The notes: generated by a model not told the origin, from the sequence alone. A stretch of DNA of 64,000 nucleotides from Nannobrachium achirus (GCA_963921795.1 OY997642.1:29981837-30045836), one strand, 5' to 3'. Shown: positions 12,201-25,776, counted from the stretch's first letter. Made by a program: numbers and translations.

Positions 12201-12785
12201 TTTCTTTCCTTTTTATTTTTCATTTTTGCAATTAAAAGTGAAATACCAGTACTAATTATTAAAAAATGTAATTTGTAGCCTGCACATATGTAGGCAGAAA
12301 GTTGTCGAGTTGGAACAGGGCCCCTAACTAGTCCTTCATACTTGTTTAGATAAGCTAAACAATTACTAGACATATTTGCTCATAGCCATTGAGCATCATG
12401 GGTAAATATGATGGTCCCAATATTATAACTCTTATATTTCCTTTGTATTCCCGTTAGTTCCCATATATTCCCATAAATTCCCTTTAATTCCCATGCAGAT
12501 TTTCCATGTTTGGACCTCCCCTAACACTTACTAAATATAATTGTGCTCCTGTCCTCCTGTCTCTTATCTCTGCAGTGGACTCATCCAAGCTCGCAGCCTA
12601 GGCCCTGAACTCTCAGCAGTTACGTCAACCAACGAGGGCCTTTAAATATGGCGCCGGTCAGAATGGCAGACACAGGCAAAAAATGGAGGACTGAAAATAG
12701 ACAGGAGAAGGAGGAGGCGGACGAGGGGTAAGAAGAGGAGGAAAACACATACGGGGGAGGGGGGGTGACGGAAGAAAAAGAAAGC

Positions 12786-12816
<31 letters not shown>

Positions 12817-13157
12817 TGAGACCAGACCTCCCCCGCCCATGGACTGACTGATTGACTTTCGGTGCCTGAGGTCGAGTCTGATTGGACGGGCCATGATTTG
12901 TGACTCCACTCCAGAGGGCTGTGAAAGCTGAAGCAAGCAAGTCGCTGGTCGGGAAGAGGCAAGCTTTAAAAAGAAAAGGAAAAAACTAAAAAAAGGAAAG
13001 GGGGGGGGGGAGCATAGGTGTGTTTGGAGTGGAGGGTAGGAAGGAGGGAGGCTGGAAGGGGAAAAAGGGATGGAAAGTACATAGTGTTTGTGTATGTGTG
13101 CCAATGTGGTATCTGCGTCAACTCGTAAGGTGCACATTAGTCTGCGTCTACGTTTAA

Positions 13158-13184
13158 ATGTGTGTGTGTGTGTGCCTGTGTGTG

Positions 13185-13270
<86 letters not shown>
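13158..13270 (+). repeat. (GT)n microsatellite
   Basis: GT array broken only near its start by two gcct units. In the inferred jph1 3' UTR, where it would be transcribed as a GU repeat. Confidence 0.97.
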
Positions 13271-13271
<1 letters not shown>

Positions 13272-16200
13272 TACTGGTGGTGGATTGGATATGTTCGGAG
13301 ATGCACTTTTAGCTGATGGAAGCCGACAGCTGCCTTACTATTTTACCGACTGACGTAGTACCCGGGCAGAAGGGCCAATGGGGGGGGGGGGGGGGGGCTG
13401 CCTAGGATGGAATGCGAGGTGATGGGTGGTCTCTCTCTTTCACTGTGTTGGGCCTGGGAGAGTGCCTCTATCTCACGCTCAGTTTATCAATATCTGTTTT
13501 ATCTACCTGAGTCTGTGTGTCATAGCACTTGTCAGCTGCAGATTTAGACAATGCCAGTTGCAGTTCAGACAATCTCTATTTCATAGTTGTTGTTTTTTTG
13601 ATTGATTCTAAAACATTAATTGACATTAGTTGCTCATTATTTTTGGAAATGACAGATGATTATGTGCTAAACATTTGTGTCAGTTGTGTATATAGCTCAT
13701 TATATTGCTGCTAACGCAAGCAAATTCCATAGTCAGTGTTGTGCTAATGACAGCAATCATTTTTGTAAGAGTAGGTGTCAAATTCTTCAAATGGCGCACC
13801 TGTCATTTTGGAACCAAACTCATTTTTTTGTAATGAATGAATGGAAGAATCTGTTTGACTTGACCTGCCTGCATGAACTTTGATCTTTATTTCTCGATTA
13901 CAGTTTATTTTGTATTTGTCTGCTCAGTTTGCTTACTGGTTCCACATGCAGTGCATTGGCACGCACAGCAGGAGCATGTTTTTATTTGGCACACTAAATG
14001 ATTCTGTTTGTTTTTCCTGAGTTGGTTTATGTATCCTGTTAACAACCGGTCGGATAAACTTTCATCCCAGGATTATGAAAGCATTATACACCTTATCTGG
14101 TTTAAATTTTGGTTTATGTGATAATGGAGAAAGCTAAATTATATAGATAGTTAACATCATAACTGGCACTTTTAGAAAGAGTGAACTGGACAATTACAGG
14201 TGTATCATAGTGCTTTCCTTTGATACACTGAAGTTGAACACACTCAGAGGATGATTAGATGCTAAAATGTTTGCCACAAAACCACGTTTTACCCTTTTAG
14301 GTACCATGGCCATCTGGCCAACTATAATGCCTAATTTACTCTGGCTTGGTGAAAACATCTGTTATTTTCTGTAAGCAACGGTATTGTGCCATGCAGTATA
14401 AATTAAGCTTAAGACACTATTAAGAAGTTTAAGAAACTATGAGTAGTTTCAGGAAAGTAATTGTTCAACTACGTGTTCCACCCAAGTAATACAGTAAGTA
14501 GCTGTATATGTAATAGCTCATAGTAACAACTCGTCTGGTAACAAAGGAGCTACAGCTCCATTGTTTAGTGTCAGATATACAGTATATACTCAATATACAC
14601 TTGTTAAACATTGTGTAAAAGCAACACTAACTTTGTAATACCTTTGAGGATGATCTTTACTCTGACAGAGTAACATAAACCATATGGTAGGCATCTTAAA
14701 TGTTACCTTCAGAGGCCATTCAAGTGTGGAAATACCCACTGTCCCTTCAAGTCAGCGGTTTGTACTGTACAAGCCAGGATAGAAGCACTCTCTCTCTGTT
14801 TGTAGAATATGATGTGATACTATGCAATCTGATGTGATTCAATAAGTGCAGCACAACGCCTATCTTTGGTACTTAGCTTGACATATTCTGTGCAATAATG
14901 TGTGATATGAAATGGCTGTTGCTCAAAAACGACCACCTAAAGTAAACACCACACAGAGTAAACCCCCTCATTAGTGTTTAGCAATTGCTCTGATTTGCCT
15001 GGATTTGACTGACATGTGTATCTGTTTTTGTTGGAAGGACAATTCACTTGCTGCCATCAGACTCAGTCAATCACAGAAGAGTACTTTGAATAGATTTCAA
15101 GTAGTAATTTGACCCAAGTCCTACACGTCCCCAACGGTAAATCATACTTTAAGCCTTGCTAGCCATCTTAGGAAAGGACATGAGGGACTATTCCGAAACA
15201 CAACGCAAGGGCCATTACGATTGGATCACTTTCCTTAGTATATTCTTGAATGCTGTGAATTAACAGGCACATCAAGGAAACCTGTCCATCTATATCTGCT
15301 GTAGCTATCGGTTACTGTTTCAGTCTCAATGTGGATACAGCTAGCAGATAATTTATGTTGCAGCCTCTGTTTAACAAAGCCGGGTTGACAGTGCAGCTTT
15401 CTGAACTACTACAGGCACCTGTTGACAGAAGCCAAAGTAGATCCAATCATATATCACACATGACTTTCGCCACCATAAAGACATCAACGCATATTTTGTT
15501 GTATTAACAATCATTTGTTCTAATCACAATACTTGATTTATATATTTTTTTGCTGTATTTTGTTAGATTTTGCTGTGCTAAAAAGTTTAACTGAGATATT
15601 TATGTAAGAATGTTATTTAATATTGAAGGCAGAGTTATTATTTAAAGTTCTTCTCATCAGAAGAAAGTTTTAATAAAACATTATGGCACAATAGAAGTTC
15701 TGTATACTGTAACAATGGTCTAATGGTTAATTTCATGTCAATAAGATGCCTAAACTTCTATTTATTTATTTTGAGATATACTGTTCATATTTGAATTCAT
15801 AGTCATTAATGAACAAATGCCTCCATTACAATGTGAATAAATTGGTGCCTTTATTATTACGTTCACATATTGTTAACGTTTGAAGCAAAGAATACAGGGT
15901 TTTCATTTTAATTTTTCTTTCATTGTGTTAGATTTTTTTCTCTGACTTAGATATTTAAGTTGTGCATGAGTTCATTTGGGCGTCATTTTGCTTTCTTTAA
16001 GTTTTACACTCTTTGGCCAGGAAAAAAACTAGTTTTTATCCCCTAAGGAATACAAAAAAATGACAAAGCATTTGTTGTATATTATGCATGCTATTTTGGC
16101 ATTTAGCCTCTTCACTGGTTGAACATAATTTAATATTTCTGCTATTATGAATATATTTTAAAATGCCTTCCCCAACTCTCACTCTGAATTAAGTATTTCA

Positions 16201-18355
16201 TGCTGACTGCATGTTAAAATGCAGATTAGGCAAGAAACTAACGACTCATGTACAGTACGCTATCACAAATCAAAGCAAAGCAAACATTAAGGAGTTGGAG
16301 GACCTGTTTCACCAGAAATACAGTTTGCCTGCTAGAGTGACTGCAGTGCAAAAAGAATGATTTTGATTAGAGAAATTGTTCAAATGTTCTTAGTAGCCAG
16401 TGTTGGTAGCCAGTGACTTAAATGAGGAATTGGCCTTTGAAATTGACCACTACTAACATAAATATATTTAGGTATTTGGATTAATGTTTTTAGAAATATG
16501 TGAAGACTTAATGAGGATTATAGTTTACTTAAGAGGAAGAAAAAGTCATTGTCTTAAATGCGTTTTAACCCTATTTGCAGGATCTAGCATACAGTTTATT
16601 TATCTTTTGTGTTCATCTTTTTAGTCTTGTTTTGCATGCGTATATTGGTTGAAGTTTTGTTATCAACTTGTACTTAGGATGTCAAGATTAAATTATGACC
16701 CTTATAGAGATTGTGTTATCAACCACCTTATTTATATTGGCAGTTTAGTAGTGGAAGGAAAATGCTAGTGTTTAATATTTTTCATCTTATTTATTTATTG
16801 GCTCATTTCTGTAATTCGTCCATTGCTTCAGACTGACCTAGGCTGTTCAAAGTATGCAGCACATGATTAGAGTTAACCACTTTCAAAGTTCCATTCCTAG
16901 TTCCAATCCTACCAGCAGACATCCTCTTCATTCCATCATTGAGAACTTGCTTTTCTGCCTGGAGATAGTTTGCCAATGCTTTTCACTTCATCCTTTTGAT
17001 ATTTGGCAGGGAACTAAGAGCTAGAACTGGGATTCACTGTACTCTGTTGGACGAATAGTAGGATTGCTAACTGTTAAATGTCATTCCATACAGTGCTTAC
17101 AGTTTACATTAGTGATATGGAAAATGGAACATCATCTCCCTCTTTATTCATGATGGCACATAATGACCGGTAACTACTACAGTATACATACCGTAATAAC
17201 TTTAGTTAGCCTGTGTGTCCACTTAAACATGGAAATGTCTACAATACAGACTTGCTTGAGCTAATTGTATGAATCATAGCTGTTCTACTTTATGTTGCCC
17301 TTTTTTTGCTCAGTCTGAGTGCATTGGTCATCCTACAGTAGGTGCAAGGTTATGTGCTGCAGTATGAGCACAACACTAAATTACGGTAAAGTACTGTAAG
17401 TGGCCTTCCGATTGATGGCATTAAGTGGGAAAAAGGATGTGATGCAGTAAAAGAGAGAAAGTGTAGTATTTTCATTTCATGCTTGGAAGTTTAAGAGTAT
17501 TGACATCTGAACATTCTTTCATAAAATATACCACAGATTTTACAGTTTTATTTTGGTTAATAAATAACTAACATGATCATGAACATGTTTATTTAAGTTT
17601 TAAGTTGTAACACAATTTTGTGTTTCTTAGCGTAGTCGTTGGTAAAATGAATTATGTGAGGGGTTTCTTTTCGGTGATGTGTCATTCACAGAGTTCCAAA
17701 TTAAAATGTTTATCTGTGGATAATGTATGTCAGACAGTTACTTGCACTCTGACAGTAAGATGTACTGTATCAGAGCCAAAGTTCATGTATTGGATAAGAT
17801 GGTCTTGGTTGACTCTAGCCAATACAGCAAAGATGATCTTTTGGAAAGCTATTCTGAGAAAGGCCTAATCTTAGACAGGTAACCTGAAGATGTTTAGTCA
17901 GGAAAATAGCAGGATGTGAGGAAGCATGAGGAAGAAATACATTAAGGTTAGGTGCAGTATGTTATAGGGAGAAATCGGCAATGGAAAGATTTCCAATTCA
18001 TTTGGAATTGTGGATTATTATTATTATTTTTTTATTAATGATTGTATCTTGAAATGCTTTGAGAAGAGACTGGGCTAATGATAAACGTTTGGGTAAGTTA
18101 CAAATACAGTTCAGGACTCATTCTTCTTTCACTCGTTTAAATCCTCTCCAGGAGGAAAATAAGGAGTAGAAATATATAAATGAATAAAGAGATGCAGATT
18201 AGGCTTACAGTAGCTTTTTACCTAAAAGCTGCTGTTGAGGGCAGACTTTCACTGAAGGATAGTTTTCAGATCAGGATAAACCACATTAACCCTGGCTAAT
18301 TTTAGGCAAATGTTCAAATATTTTCACAATCTTGAATTTCTTTAAAACATGTTTC

Positions 18356-18422
18356 AAAAATAGAGAAAATGGCACATCTACAAGCCCACACAGTATGAGC
18401 TTGTACAACATCTATTTTTGCT
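18356..18422. repeat. GATCTACAAGCTC-family palindrome, degenerate
   Basis: aaaaatagagaaaatggcac, atctacaagcccaca, then tgagcttgtacaacatctat. Within the inferred jph1 3' UTR. Confidence 0.6.
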
Positions 18423-18832
18423 ACAAGTCATACAAGTACATTGGGCTTAAGTGGTTAATCCATGTCTGTGCAACCGGTAGGCCTATTAATTTATTGTTTT
18501 TATTATTACATGTATTCTTTTTTTTACAGTCAAGCTAGAAGATTCAAGCACTGTATGCCTTAGGAACTGGCTCTCATAGAGTTAATTTTTATTGTCCAAA
18601 TTGCATGTGTGCAGCTGTGTATATGGCTATTTTCTACTGGTATCAAATTGTGCCATCATCTGGTTTTGTGCTAAAATGACAAGCTGTTATGACTACTGCT
18701 GAGAGAATGGTGCCCCCCCTCCCCTCCCCTTCCGCCACATGTAGTATTATTTTGTATTTCTTTTTTTGTCGAACAATGTGTATGTTTTGTTTTTTTTCAC
18801 AGTCAAAAATTTTGGATAGCCTATTTTTGTAA

Positions 18833-18838
18833 AATAAA
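18833..18838 (+). terminator. candidate distal poly(A) signal of jph1
   Basis: AATAAA inside aaaataaaataaaag, preceded by a T-rich tract and followed by a return to repeat-rich DNA. The best candidate for the distal end of the jph1 transcript. Confidence 0.4.
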
Positions 18839-18869
18839 ATAAAAGTTCCCTAATCTGTATTTTGGACAG

Positions 18870-20060
18870 TTTGCTTGCATGGTGCCAAACACAGCTTTAT
18901 CATTTGATTTGGTAGCTGTTCGAATTGGGAAATTCTAAAGGTAAAGACAATTAACACGTCAGCGTGTCAGTCAATTTGATATTTATTTTAAGACCAGGCC
19001 ACAATGCTTGTCGTAAAAGTTTTTTTTTGTTTTTAGTTGTTTTTTTCCCCCTGCTGTTGTTTCCATGGTGACGATTAAAAGGTTGGTTTACATTTTATGT
19101 TTCCTGTCTTTTATCTCGTTTGTTCAGCATGCCTCCCCAAAAAACACAACGGCCAATTCATAATCATCATCCGCAGACTAACACGGGTTAAGGTTAAAGG
19201 TAATTTCCACCTACACACATAGTATCACTTCCACTGGAAACCACCTGAGATCCACTGAGATCATTGTCTTAAACACATTCCCGTAGGTGCACAGTGACCC
19301 AGTGGTGGACACGAAAAGTGAGGAATTCCCCCTTGCTTAAGTTGATCTTGCCCACAGTGGGTCCATTAGGGACCCTCTAAGTCTGAAGTGTGAAAGTTGG
19401 CTCTGCCCTCTGGGATGGCTGCCGTTATCCTGCGACCAAAATAGTGCCGCGGGCCGACAGCTGTCCTGCTTGACTTGGAGACTGCTGCGTAGGACTGTGT
19501 GCACAGACATTCGGGGTTGGGAGGGTCACACAAACGACGCGTGTGCAAAAAAGCGCACCTCAGATTATTTTAGACCGGGGACAGAAGTGCGATTGTTCAA
19601 GTGGGGTTGATCTTAGCTCTGTCTTCAAAGGGCATCCTGTCTTGTCTTGCTGTGAAGCTATGTGAACATGATACAGTAGCTCAGTGTTTCTTTCTAGGAA
19701 TGTATTCAAGGAGAGCACTCAGTGTACTACAGGGTGGAAAAGGCCTTCTGCCCTCTGGAAAGGGAATTCAAGCTGTGTTTGGGACACTTTGGTCAAAACT
19801 GTTAGAAATTGGTAAAAGGAACCTGCAATGAAATATGGAGATGCAAGGGTTCTGTCCAACAGCAACACAATGCAATTTCAAATGCCAGGCTCTAGTATAC
19901 ATCTACTCTATATAGTATACTCTATATACGTAGTATACATCGAGGGACAACGCTGGCACCTAGCTGTGCCTGACATCATTGGCAATAGGACAACAAACTC
20001 TCTATCCACCTGTTTCCACCGAGAATTTACTGTAGCATTATCTGTGGGACACTTCCGGAG
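18870..20060. other. interval with no recognised gene
   Basis: Mostly unique-looking sequence. A slightly CpG-richer patch at 19,380-19,560 has no convincing frame or promoter motif. Confidence 0.5.
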
Positions 20061-20063
20061 AAC

Positions 20064-20122
20064 AGCTGACATATAAGCTCACGTCGCGTCGCAGATGCAA
20101 CCGTTGTGAGCTTGTAGATCAC
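20064..20122. repeat. GATCTACAAGCTC-family palindrome, degenerate
   Basis: ataagctcacgtcgcgtcgc and gcaaccgttgtgagcttgta; outer arms lost. Confidence 0.6.
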
Positions 20123-20302
20123 ACTCGGCTGCGACGCCGGAAGCTGCCGCACACCTTCTGCGCAATGCACGATGGGACGTTGGAAAGTTGTGGATACCGG
20201 TATCTAAACAGTTTGTTGGGGATTACAAACTTTCCTTTTCTCTGCAAGATATCGCACCTATTATTACCATGCAATTCTACCTGTAGGCCCTACTTTAACT
20301 AT

Positions 20303-20306
<4 letters not shown>

Positions 20307-20392
<86 letters not shown>
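20307..20392 (+). repeat. (GT)n microsatellite
   Basis: Pure GT array of about 86 bp. Confidence 0.97.
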
Positions 20393-20394
<2 letters not shown>

Positions 20395-20730
20395 ATAACA
20401 TCCAGTATTATTAGTTTTGTATTTTTTTATTTTCTTTTGTATTTCTTTTATTTTTATTATCACCTTGTTGAATTGTGTTAGCAAAGTATTAGTGGAGCCA
20501 GTGTGTGACCTCAAAAGCATTAAATTATTCAATTAGTTTTGCAGTAGTATGCCAGTTTACTACTGAATTGGCCTATAATTGTGGAAGTGTTGAATACCGA
20601 GCAGGCGCACTAGGGTAGAACGTTTTTGCTGCTTCAACGTTCTGGGGGCTTGGTTATACCCACCGTGTATGTGTAGCTGTGTGTAGTTTAATTGAAAATA
20701 ATGTTTTGGTGCGCGCCGTGTGTGTTCCAC

Positions 20731-21263
20731 TTAAAGCTATACTGTGTAAGTTGCTCAACTAGTGGTCAGTAGCGGTATTGCTTTTTTCGGCCGTTTTTCG
20801 GCCGGAGTCGTCGCGGACCACCGCCGCGGACCACCGGAGCGGCGCCAGCAAACCACCGCGACCGATAGTAATCCGTGGAGGGGTAGAACGCATGGTAGAA
20901 CGTAATTTTCTGGCCAGGATTTGTGGATTAAGAGGTTAAAATCCTTCACCATGGTAAACACTGTAGCCAAGCGGAGGCGCTTCCTGGAGACCAGAGCAGA
21001 TAAGCTGTGATTGGCCGGTAGTGTACCATGTGTGCATGATCGGCGATGTGATTGGGCAACGTATACACAACGTATACAGATGATGCAGATTACGTCATTT
21101 TGGCGCGAAATCCCGCCCCTGTCACTGCTAAGAAGAAAACATATAAAGAGAAGGCTTCAGAAGCTGAAAATAACGGAGTGGGTGTTCTAAAACTTTAGCG
21201 ATTTAACAGTTAGGACAATTTTAAGATTTGTTTTATAAAAAAAGTTACATGGTACAACTTTAA
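20731..21263. mobile_element. TTAA-flanked non-autonomous DNA element
   Basis: Left ttaaagctatactgtgtaag and right cttacatggtacaactttaa-type ends are inverted copies flanked by TTAA. The GC-rich interior around 20,790-20,860 has short palindromes (ggaccaccgccgcggacc). No coding signal. Confidence 0.55.
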
Positions 21264-21987
21264 CACACAAAGTGCATCTTTTGGACTAAGAGGGGAATTT
21301 GGATTGAGCCCAAGACTATTCAGAAGTCAGTAATAACCCTCAACAAATTACATCTGGTGTAATTACACCCCTCCCATACCCATGCTTACCGGCAGATTTC
21401 TCCAGCACAAGATATGTAACTGTAATAGCAAACTAACATGCATCTCTCAGTCCTCATTCACACCTACCAAGTACACCTACAGTACATGGTTGGCCATTGA
21501 AGAGCTCCAGCAGCTTCCATGGTACAGTAGGCAACCAGCACATTTCTGAACACAGTTTGGGATACAGTAACCCCCCCAGCCCCTATACACTCACAGTGCC
21601 ATTCTGCCAGTCAGTCTGTCATGTCAAGAGAGGATTAGGGTAAACTTAGTCCCCACTATACAGTTTGGGAGGTATTTCAGTGTGAGAATCGCCAAGGTCA
21701 AACAGGCGTTGGTTTCAGGCTACGGTCGGCATGTGAACGAGAGACGGCGTCAAACCTCAAACATCTCCTGATGCACACACCCTCTCCTATTTCACAAGTC
21801 ATCACTTCTTCAGCCATCACTACTTCATACCATACGCATTTACTTTTCATTTGCTTTTCACAGAGCGAAATGGGGCCAAGCAGGACTTATTTTTATGTTC
21901 AGAGAAGTGCTCGCAGTCAAGGCATCCAGGTTCCTGCTCAAGACTGTGGAGACAGGGGTTCGAGTCCTCCACAGCGCCTTTAGCTAG

Positions 21988-22648
21988 CAGTGGTGTAAAA
22001 AGTACTCAAACTTTTTACTATTGCAATGCAGAAACACTCATGAGACACATGAGAGTGGATTCCCCATTCCACCCATGCATTTCAATGAGAATGGAGTGTG
22101 TTTTGCAGAAATTCTCTACTGGCATGAAACCGCTCCTTTCTCATTGAAATGCATTGGCGGAATTGGGATTCCACTCTCATAGGTACTTTGGTGTGTGGGC
22201 CACGCCCCACCCCTATAAGCAGAAGTCTGGAATTCAAAATTTCCTTGAGTAAAAGCACAAAAGTATTGGTGTCAAAATGTAGGCCTACTTAAAGCACAAA
22301 AGCAGAAAATACTCATTATGTCCCAGTTCCCTTTCACCCATTTTCAAGTTTTCAAATACAAATATTTGAAAATAGCAGATCAACAAGCTCACAGTTATTG
22401 TGAGCTTGTATTTTCAAATGGACAAAATGTATATAGGGCCGAAGTGGTTAATGTATGTTATTTAATAATAATCAATCGACAAAGTAACTAGTAACCAAAG
22501 TTTTCAAATAAATCTAGTAAAAGTACAATATTTGGAACCAAGATGTAGTGTACTAGAAGTAAAGTATTGGAAATCGGAAAGTACAAATAACTCAAATGTA
22601 CAAAAGTACAGTACTTAAGTAAATGTACTTAATTACTTTACACCACTG
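21988..22648. mobile_element. DNA transposon remnant with CAGTGGTGTAAA ends
   Basis: Left cagtggtgtaaaaagtactc and right aattactttacaccactg are inverted ends of a family common in fish. It contains a nested inverted repeat (gagtggattccccattcc, 22,055, versus ggaattgggattccactc, 22,157) and a palindrome copy at 22,363-22,420. Related ends occur near 49,540-49,620. Confidence 0.6.
22363..22420. repeat. GATCTACAAGCTC-family palindrome, short form
   Basis: gaaaatagcagatcaacaag, ctcaca/tgtgag paired, then gagcttgtattttc; part of the right arm is deleted. Nested in the CAGTGGTGTAAA element. Confidence 0.75.
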
Positions 22649-22814
22649 ACAGCTTGGAGGAGGGGGGGGGGGTCACTGTTGCTGCACTAGTGACTCCTAC
22701 AGGTTGGTTTGAGGGTGCCTGGGAGCAGGGGCGTCACAAGGGGGGGGGGGGGGGGGTCTGAGTTACTAGGGCCCAAGGGGGAGGGGCCTTAATTATTCTA
22801 TACTTTAGCTATAT

Positions 22815-22887
22815 AAAAAATAGCAGATATTAGCTCACAGCGCAGCACCGAGTGCCGTGCTGCGAGCTTGTAGATCTGCTATTTTTG
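22815..22887. repeat. GATCTACAAGCTC-family palindrome
   Basis: aaaaaatagcagat, cgcagcac/gtgctgcg paired tip, then agcttgtagatctgctattt. The tip sequence differs from other copies but remains paired. Confidence 0.8.
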
Positions 22888-23862
22888 AAAAGTCATGAAA
22901 ATCTGTGCAAATCTTTGAATATATGGATTTTTTAAGCGAACATTTGTAATTCAGATTCAGATTCAGATCCCTGGAACTAAATATTTTGAGACTGTCAACA
23001 GAAAAGAACCGGCGGGTAACTCCATGTGTATCAGAAGAGATCTGTGGTTGGGATGTGGGTGAAAACTGGGAACTGGTTTAACGACTAAATTGGGAGAAAA
23101 AAAGAAGAAAAGTATATGTATAAAAGTGTGTGGTCAGCAGGTGAGGAAATGTACCATATACTGAGCGATGAGCGATACTGTAGCTTCTTTGGGGGTGGGA
23201 GGTGTCAGCACTGACCAGATAGTGAGTCAACGACATACTGCACTCTAGGTCTGGAGACCTACAGTGCAGTAATGTACATTGCATGCCATGCACTCTCTTT
23301 CCCCTCAGCTTCCTGTCTCTATACTCTAAATAAAGCAAAGAGGGCCTAACATTTATCAAAATAAATTGATAAAAACAATTAATAATGCTATTGTTTTTAA
23401 CTATGGATGTGTGGAACCCTGTACATGCACCTTCATTAGCCTGTAAACCTCGTAACACAGATTTGTTTAATTGGAATGCCAGTTAGAGAAGATAGAGTTT
23501 GCAGAGTTGCTTATCTGTCAGTAAATGTATTTTCACAATTGTTCAAAATGGAGGTATCAAACAAACAAATAAAGAATGGGGCCATGAAACAAAATTCATC
23601 CATGACATGGACTTATAAGGGTGACTGGTGGGCATGCATGACGCTTCAGCCTTTCTGTTCAATTTGTATCCCATATTACCCAACAGAAGACAGTGAAGCA
23701 GTGTTGGTATGCATAAAGTATGCATATGCATAAAAATGCAATTCATTAATGAATGAATCGAGTGGCAAAGTGAGTTTAACGTTAACGTTGTTTAATGCAA
23801 GGACTTTTCTGTTTGATGTAGGCTATGGGTTGTCAAGGCCAGAAAGTAGTTCTTTGCCACTT

Positions 23863-24022
23863 AAGCCTCTATCAGAGTCCAGGGTGAAGAGCTATTCACT
23901 TCACCGCGGTGTAGTTTTCTAGCTATCACCTAAGAATACATAACAAAGCCTATTTGATAGCTATAGGAAACTACAACGCGGTGAAGTGAATAGCTCTTCA
24001 CCCTGGACTCTGATAGAGGCTT
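23863..24022. mobile_element. 160-bp foldback MITE
   Basis: Arms of about 65 bp beginning aagcctctatcagagtcc and ending with its inverse. Only a few mismatches, with a short loop around 23,928-23,958. No clear target duplication. Confidence 0.7.
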
Positions 24023-24391
24023 TAGTAGGCATTCCTGCATAACTTCCGGGTATGATGATGATGATGTCACACGCATACCCTCTATTGAGAAAGAATGTCA
24101 AGGACCTCCAAATGTATTAAAAATATTTTGTGCTAGGGACGGACCCCATGTAACATTTGCGTTGTTAAAACGTTTCAAAAATATTCAAAATGCCTCAAAT
24201 AAAATCTGATTTGTTTGAAATTGGCAGATATCTGTCTCTTCCGGTCTTTCTCTCACACAGGCACACACACACTCTGTGTGTCATTAGATGAAGATAGATA
24301 GCTGTTCTGGGTCAGGACAGTGCGACCCGGGGCACCTGCTGCCCTGCGTCACTGACGGCAACACTGCACCAGATAATTTACGGGAGTGCCG

Positions 24392-24445
24392 AAAATAGCA
24401 GATCTACAAGCTCGCCACCCAGTGCTTGTAGATCGGCTATTTTCA
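24392..24445. repeat. GATCTACAAGCTC-family palindrome, loop deleted
   Basis: gaaaatagcagatctacaag, ctcgccacccagtg, then cttgtagatcggctattttc: stem intact, CpG tip almost gone. Adjacent to a (CA)n tract. Confidence 0.8.
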
Positions 24446-24480
24446 GCATGTGACTTCTGCTTACTGTGTACACAGTACAC

Positions 24481-24483
<3 letters not shown>

Positions 24484-24538
<55 letters not shown>
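24484..24538 (+). repeat. (CA)n microsatellite
   Basis: Pure CA array about 40 bp after the palindrome at 24,392-24,445. Confidence 0.97.
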
Positions 24539-24541
<3 letters not shown>

Positions 24542-25776
24542 AGAGGTGCACTCCAATTATAGTGTGATGAATCATAGTATCACTGTACAGTGTACACTAA
24601 ATTACAGGGATCAAAATTAGAAGGCCAACAATATGAGGGGCCGTTTGGGCCAGAAATTGTGAAACACTTTTACACACACTAATGAGACAGTCTTATACGT
24701 ACTACTGAAATGCTTTTACATTCAATATTGAGACACTTTGACACACGCTGTTGAGACACTCTTACATATACTAATGAAATGTTATACGCTCAATATTGAA
24801 ACACTCTTACACTCACTACTGAAACACTCGTACATACATACATACTTTGTAAATCTATGCGCGTTCATATATGAAACCGTATACATACTCAAGTGAACAC
24901 TTCCGCATGCATATGAGAAAAACATACACATACATATATACTTCTGTGCCATATACACATACATACAAAATTCTTGCACACATACAAGTTAAACGTTTAT
25001 ACATATATATCTGAAACACTCACACATTCACCCATGAAAACGCTGCATATATATTGCTGAACACTTGTACATTTACTACTGAATTTCTTGTATTTCACAT
25101 GTGTTCATACGAGTAGCTTCAGTAGTATGTATGCATGAATTCAATATTATGTACACAAATAATTTCAATATAATGTATGAAAGAGTTCCACATGTATTCA
25201 TAAAATACATTTCAGTCATATATATATAAGTCATTTCAATAGTATATATACATTATTTTAATAGCATGTATATATATAATTTAACTATTATGTATAAATA
25301 ATCTCACATTTAATCATACAACTTTTCACTAGCACATATGCAAGAATTTTCACTAGTATTTGTATATATATCATTTAACTATTATGTATAAATAATCTCA
25401 CATGTAATCACACAACTTTTCACTAGCACATATGCAAGAATTTCACTATCACAGGAAGGCAATTTCATCCTCACAGGAAGGTGCCAAAGTCATGTGACTT
25501 TCCTGGCTGCAGACTATGGCTGCAGACCACAGCTCCATCAGATGTAAACAACAGTTGCTACAGACATGGAGGTAGGTGAGGGCAAATCTATTATTATTAT
25601 TATTATAGAATGATAGAATCTATTTAATAAACTAACGTTTTGTAAAGTGTTTTTTATCAGTTGTGTGTGAGAGTTTACTGTTAGCTAGCGAAATTAGCAT
25701 TTTAGCTAAGTCTAGTTGCAGAGTTGGCTTAGCCTGCAGTGTTTACAAGCCATGGCTCTATCTGTCTACTATGGGG

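Larger units (their letters stand above)
12576..18860 (+). other. inferred long 3' UTR exon of jph1
   Basis: Inference. The donor at 10837 needs a downstream acceptor; cttatctctgcag ending at 12575 is a good one. From there to about 18.86 kb no coding exon is seen. The stretch 13.4-18.8 kb is AT-rich, mostly free of the transposon fragments that crowd the flanks, and has candidate poly(A) signals near 15,673 (aataaaa), 15,836 (aataaa) and 18,833 (aaaataaaataaaag). This is typical of a long vertebrate 3' UTR. It includes a (GT)n array at 13,158-13,270, poly-G at 13,381-13,397 and one degenerate palindrome copy at 18,356-18,422. Transcript data would settle the end. Confidence 0.55.

Noticed and set aside
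12620-13137. 106-159-codon frames on the minus strand rich in Ser/Leu/Phe/Pro
   Set aside because: They run through GA-rich low-complexity DNA in the inferred jph1 UTR; no motif, and three frames are open at once.
19366-19548. CpG-richer patch as a possible promoter or exon
   Set aside because: No TATA, Inr or splice-supported frame could be defined; too weak to list as a gene.
21905-21982. tRNA-like stretch with ggttcgagtcc and a possible anticodon region
   Set aside because: The B box is good but acceptor and D arms do not pair convincingly; most likely a decayed tRNA-derived fragment.
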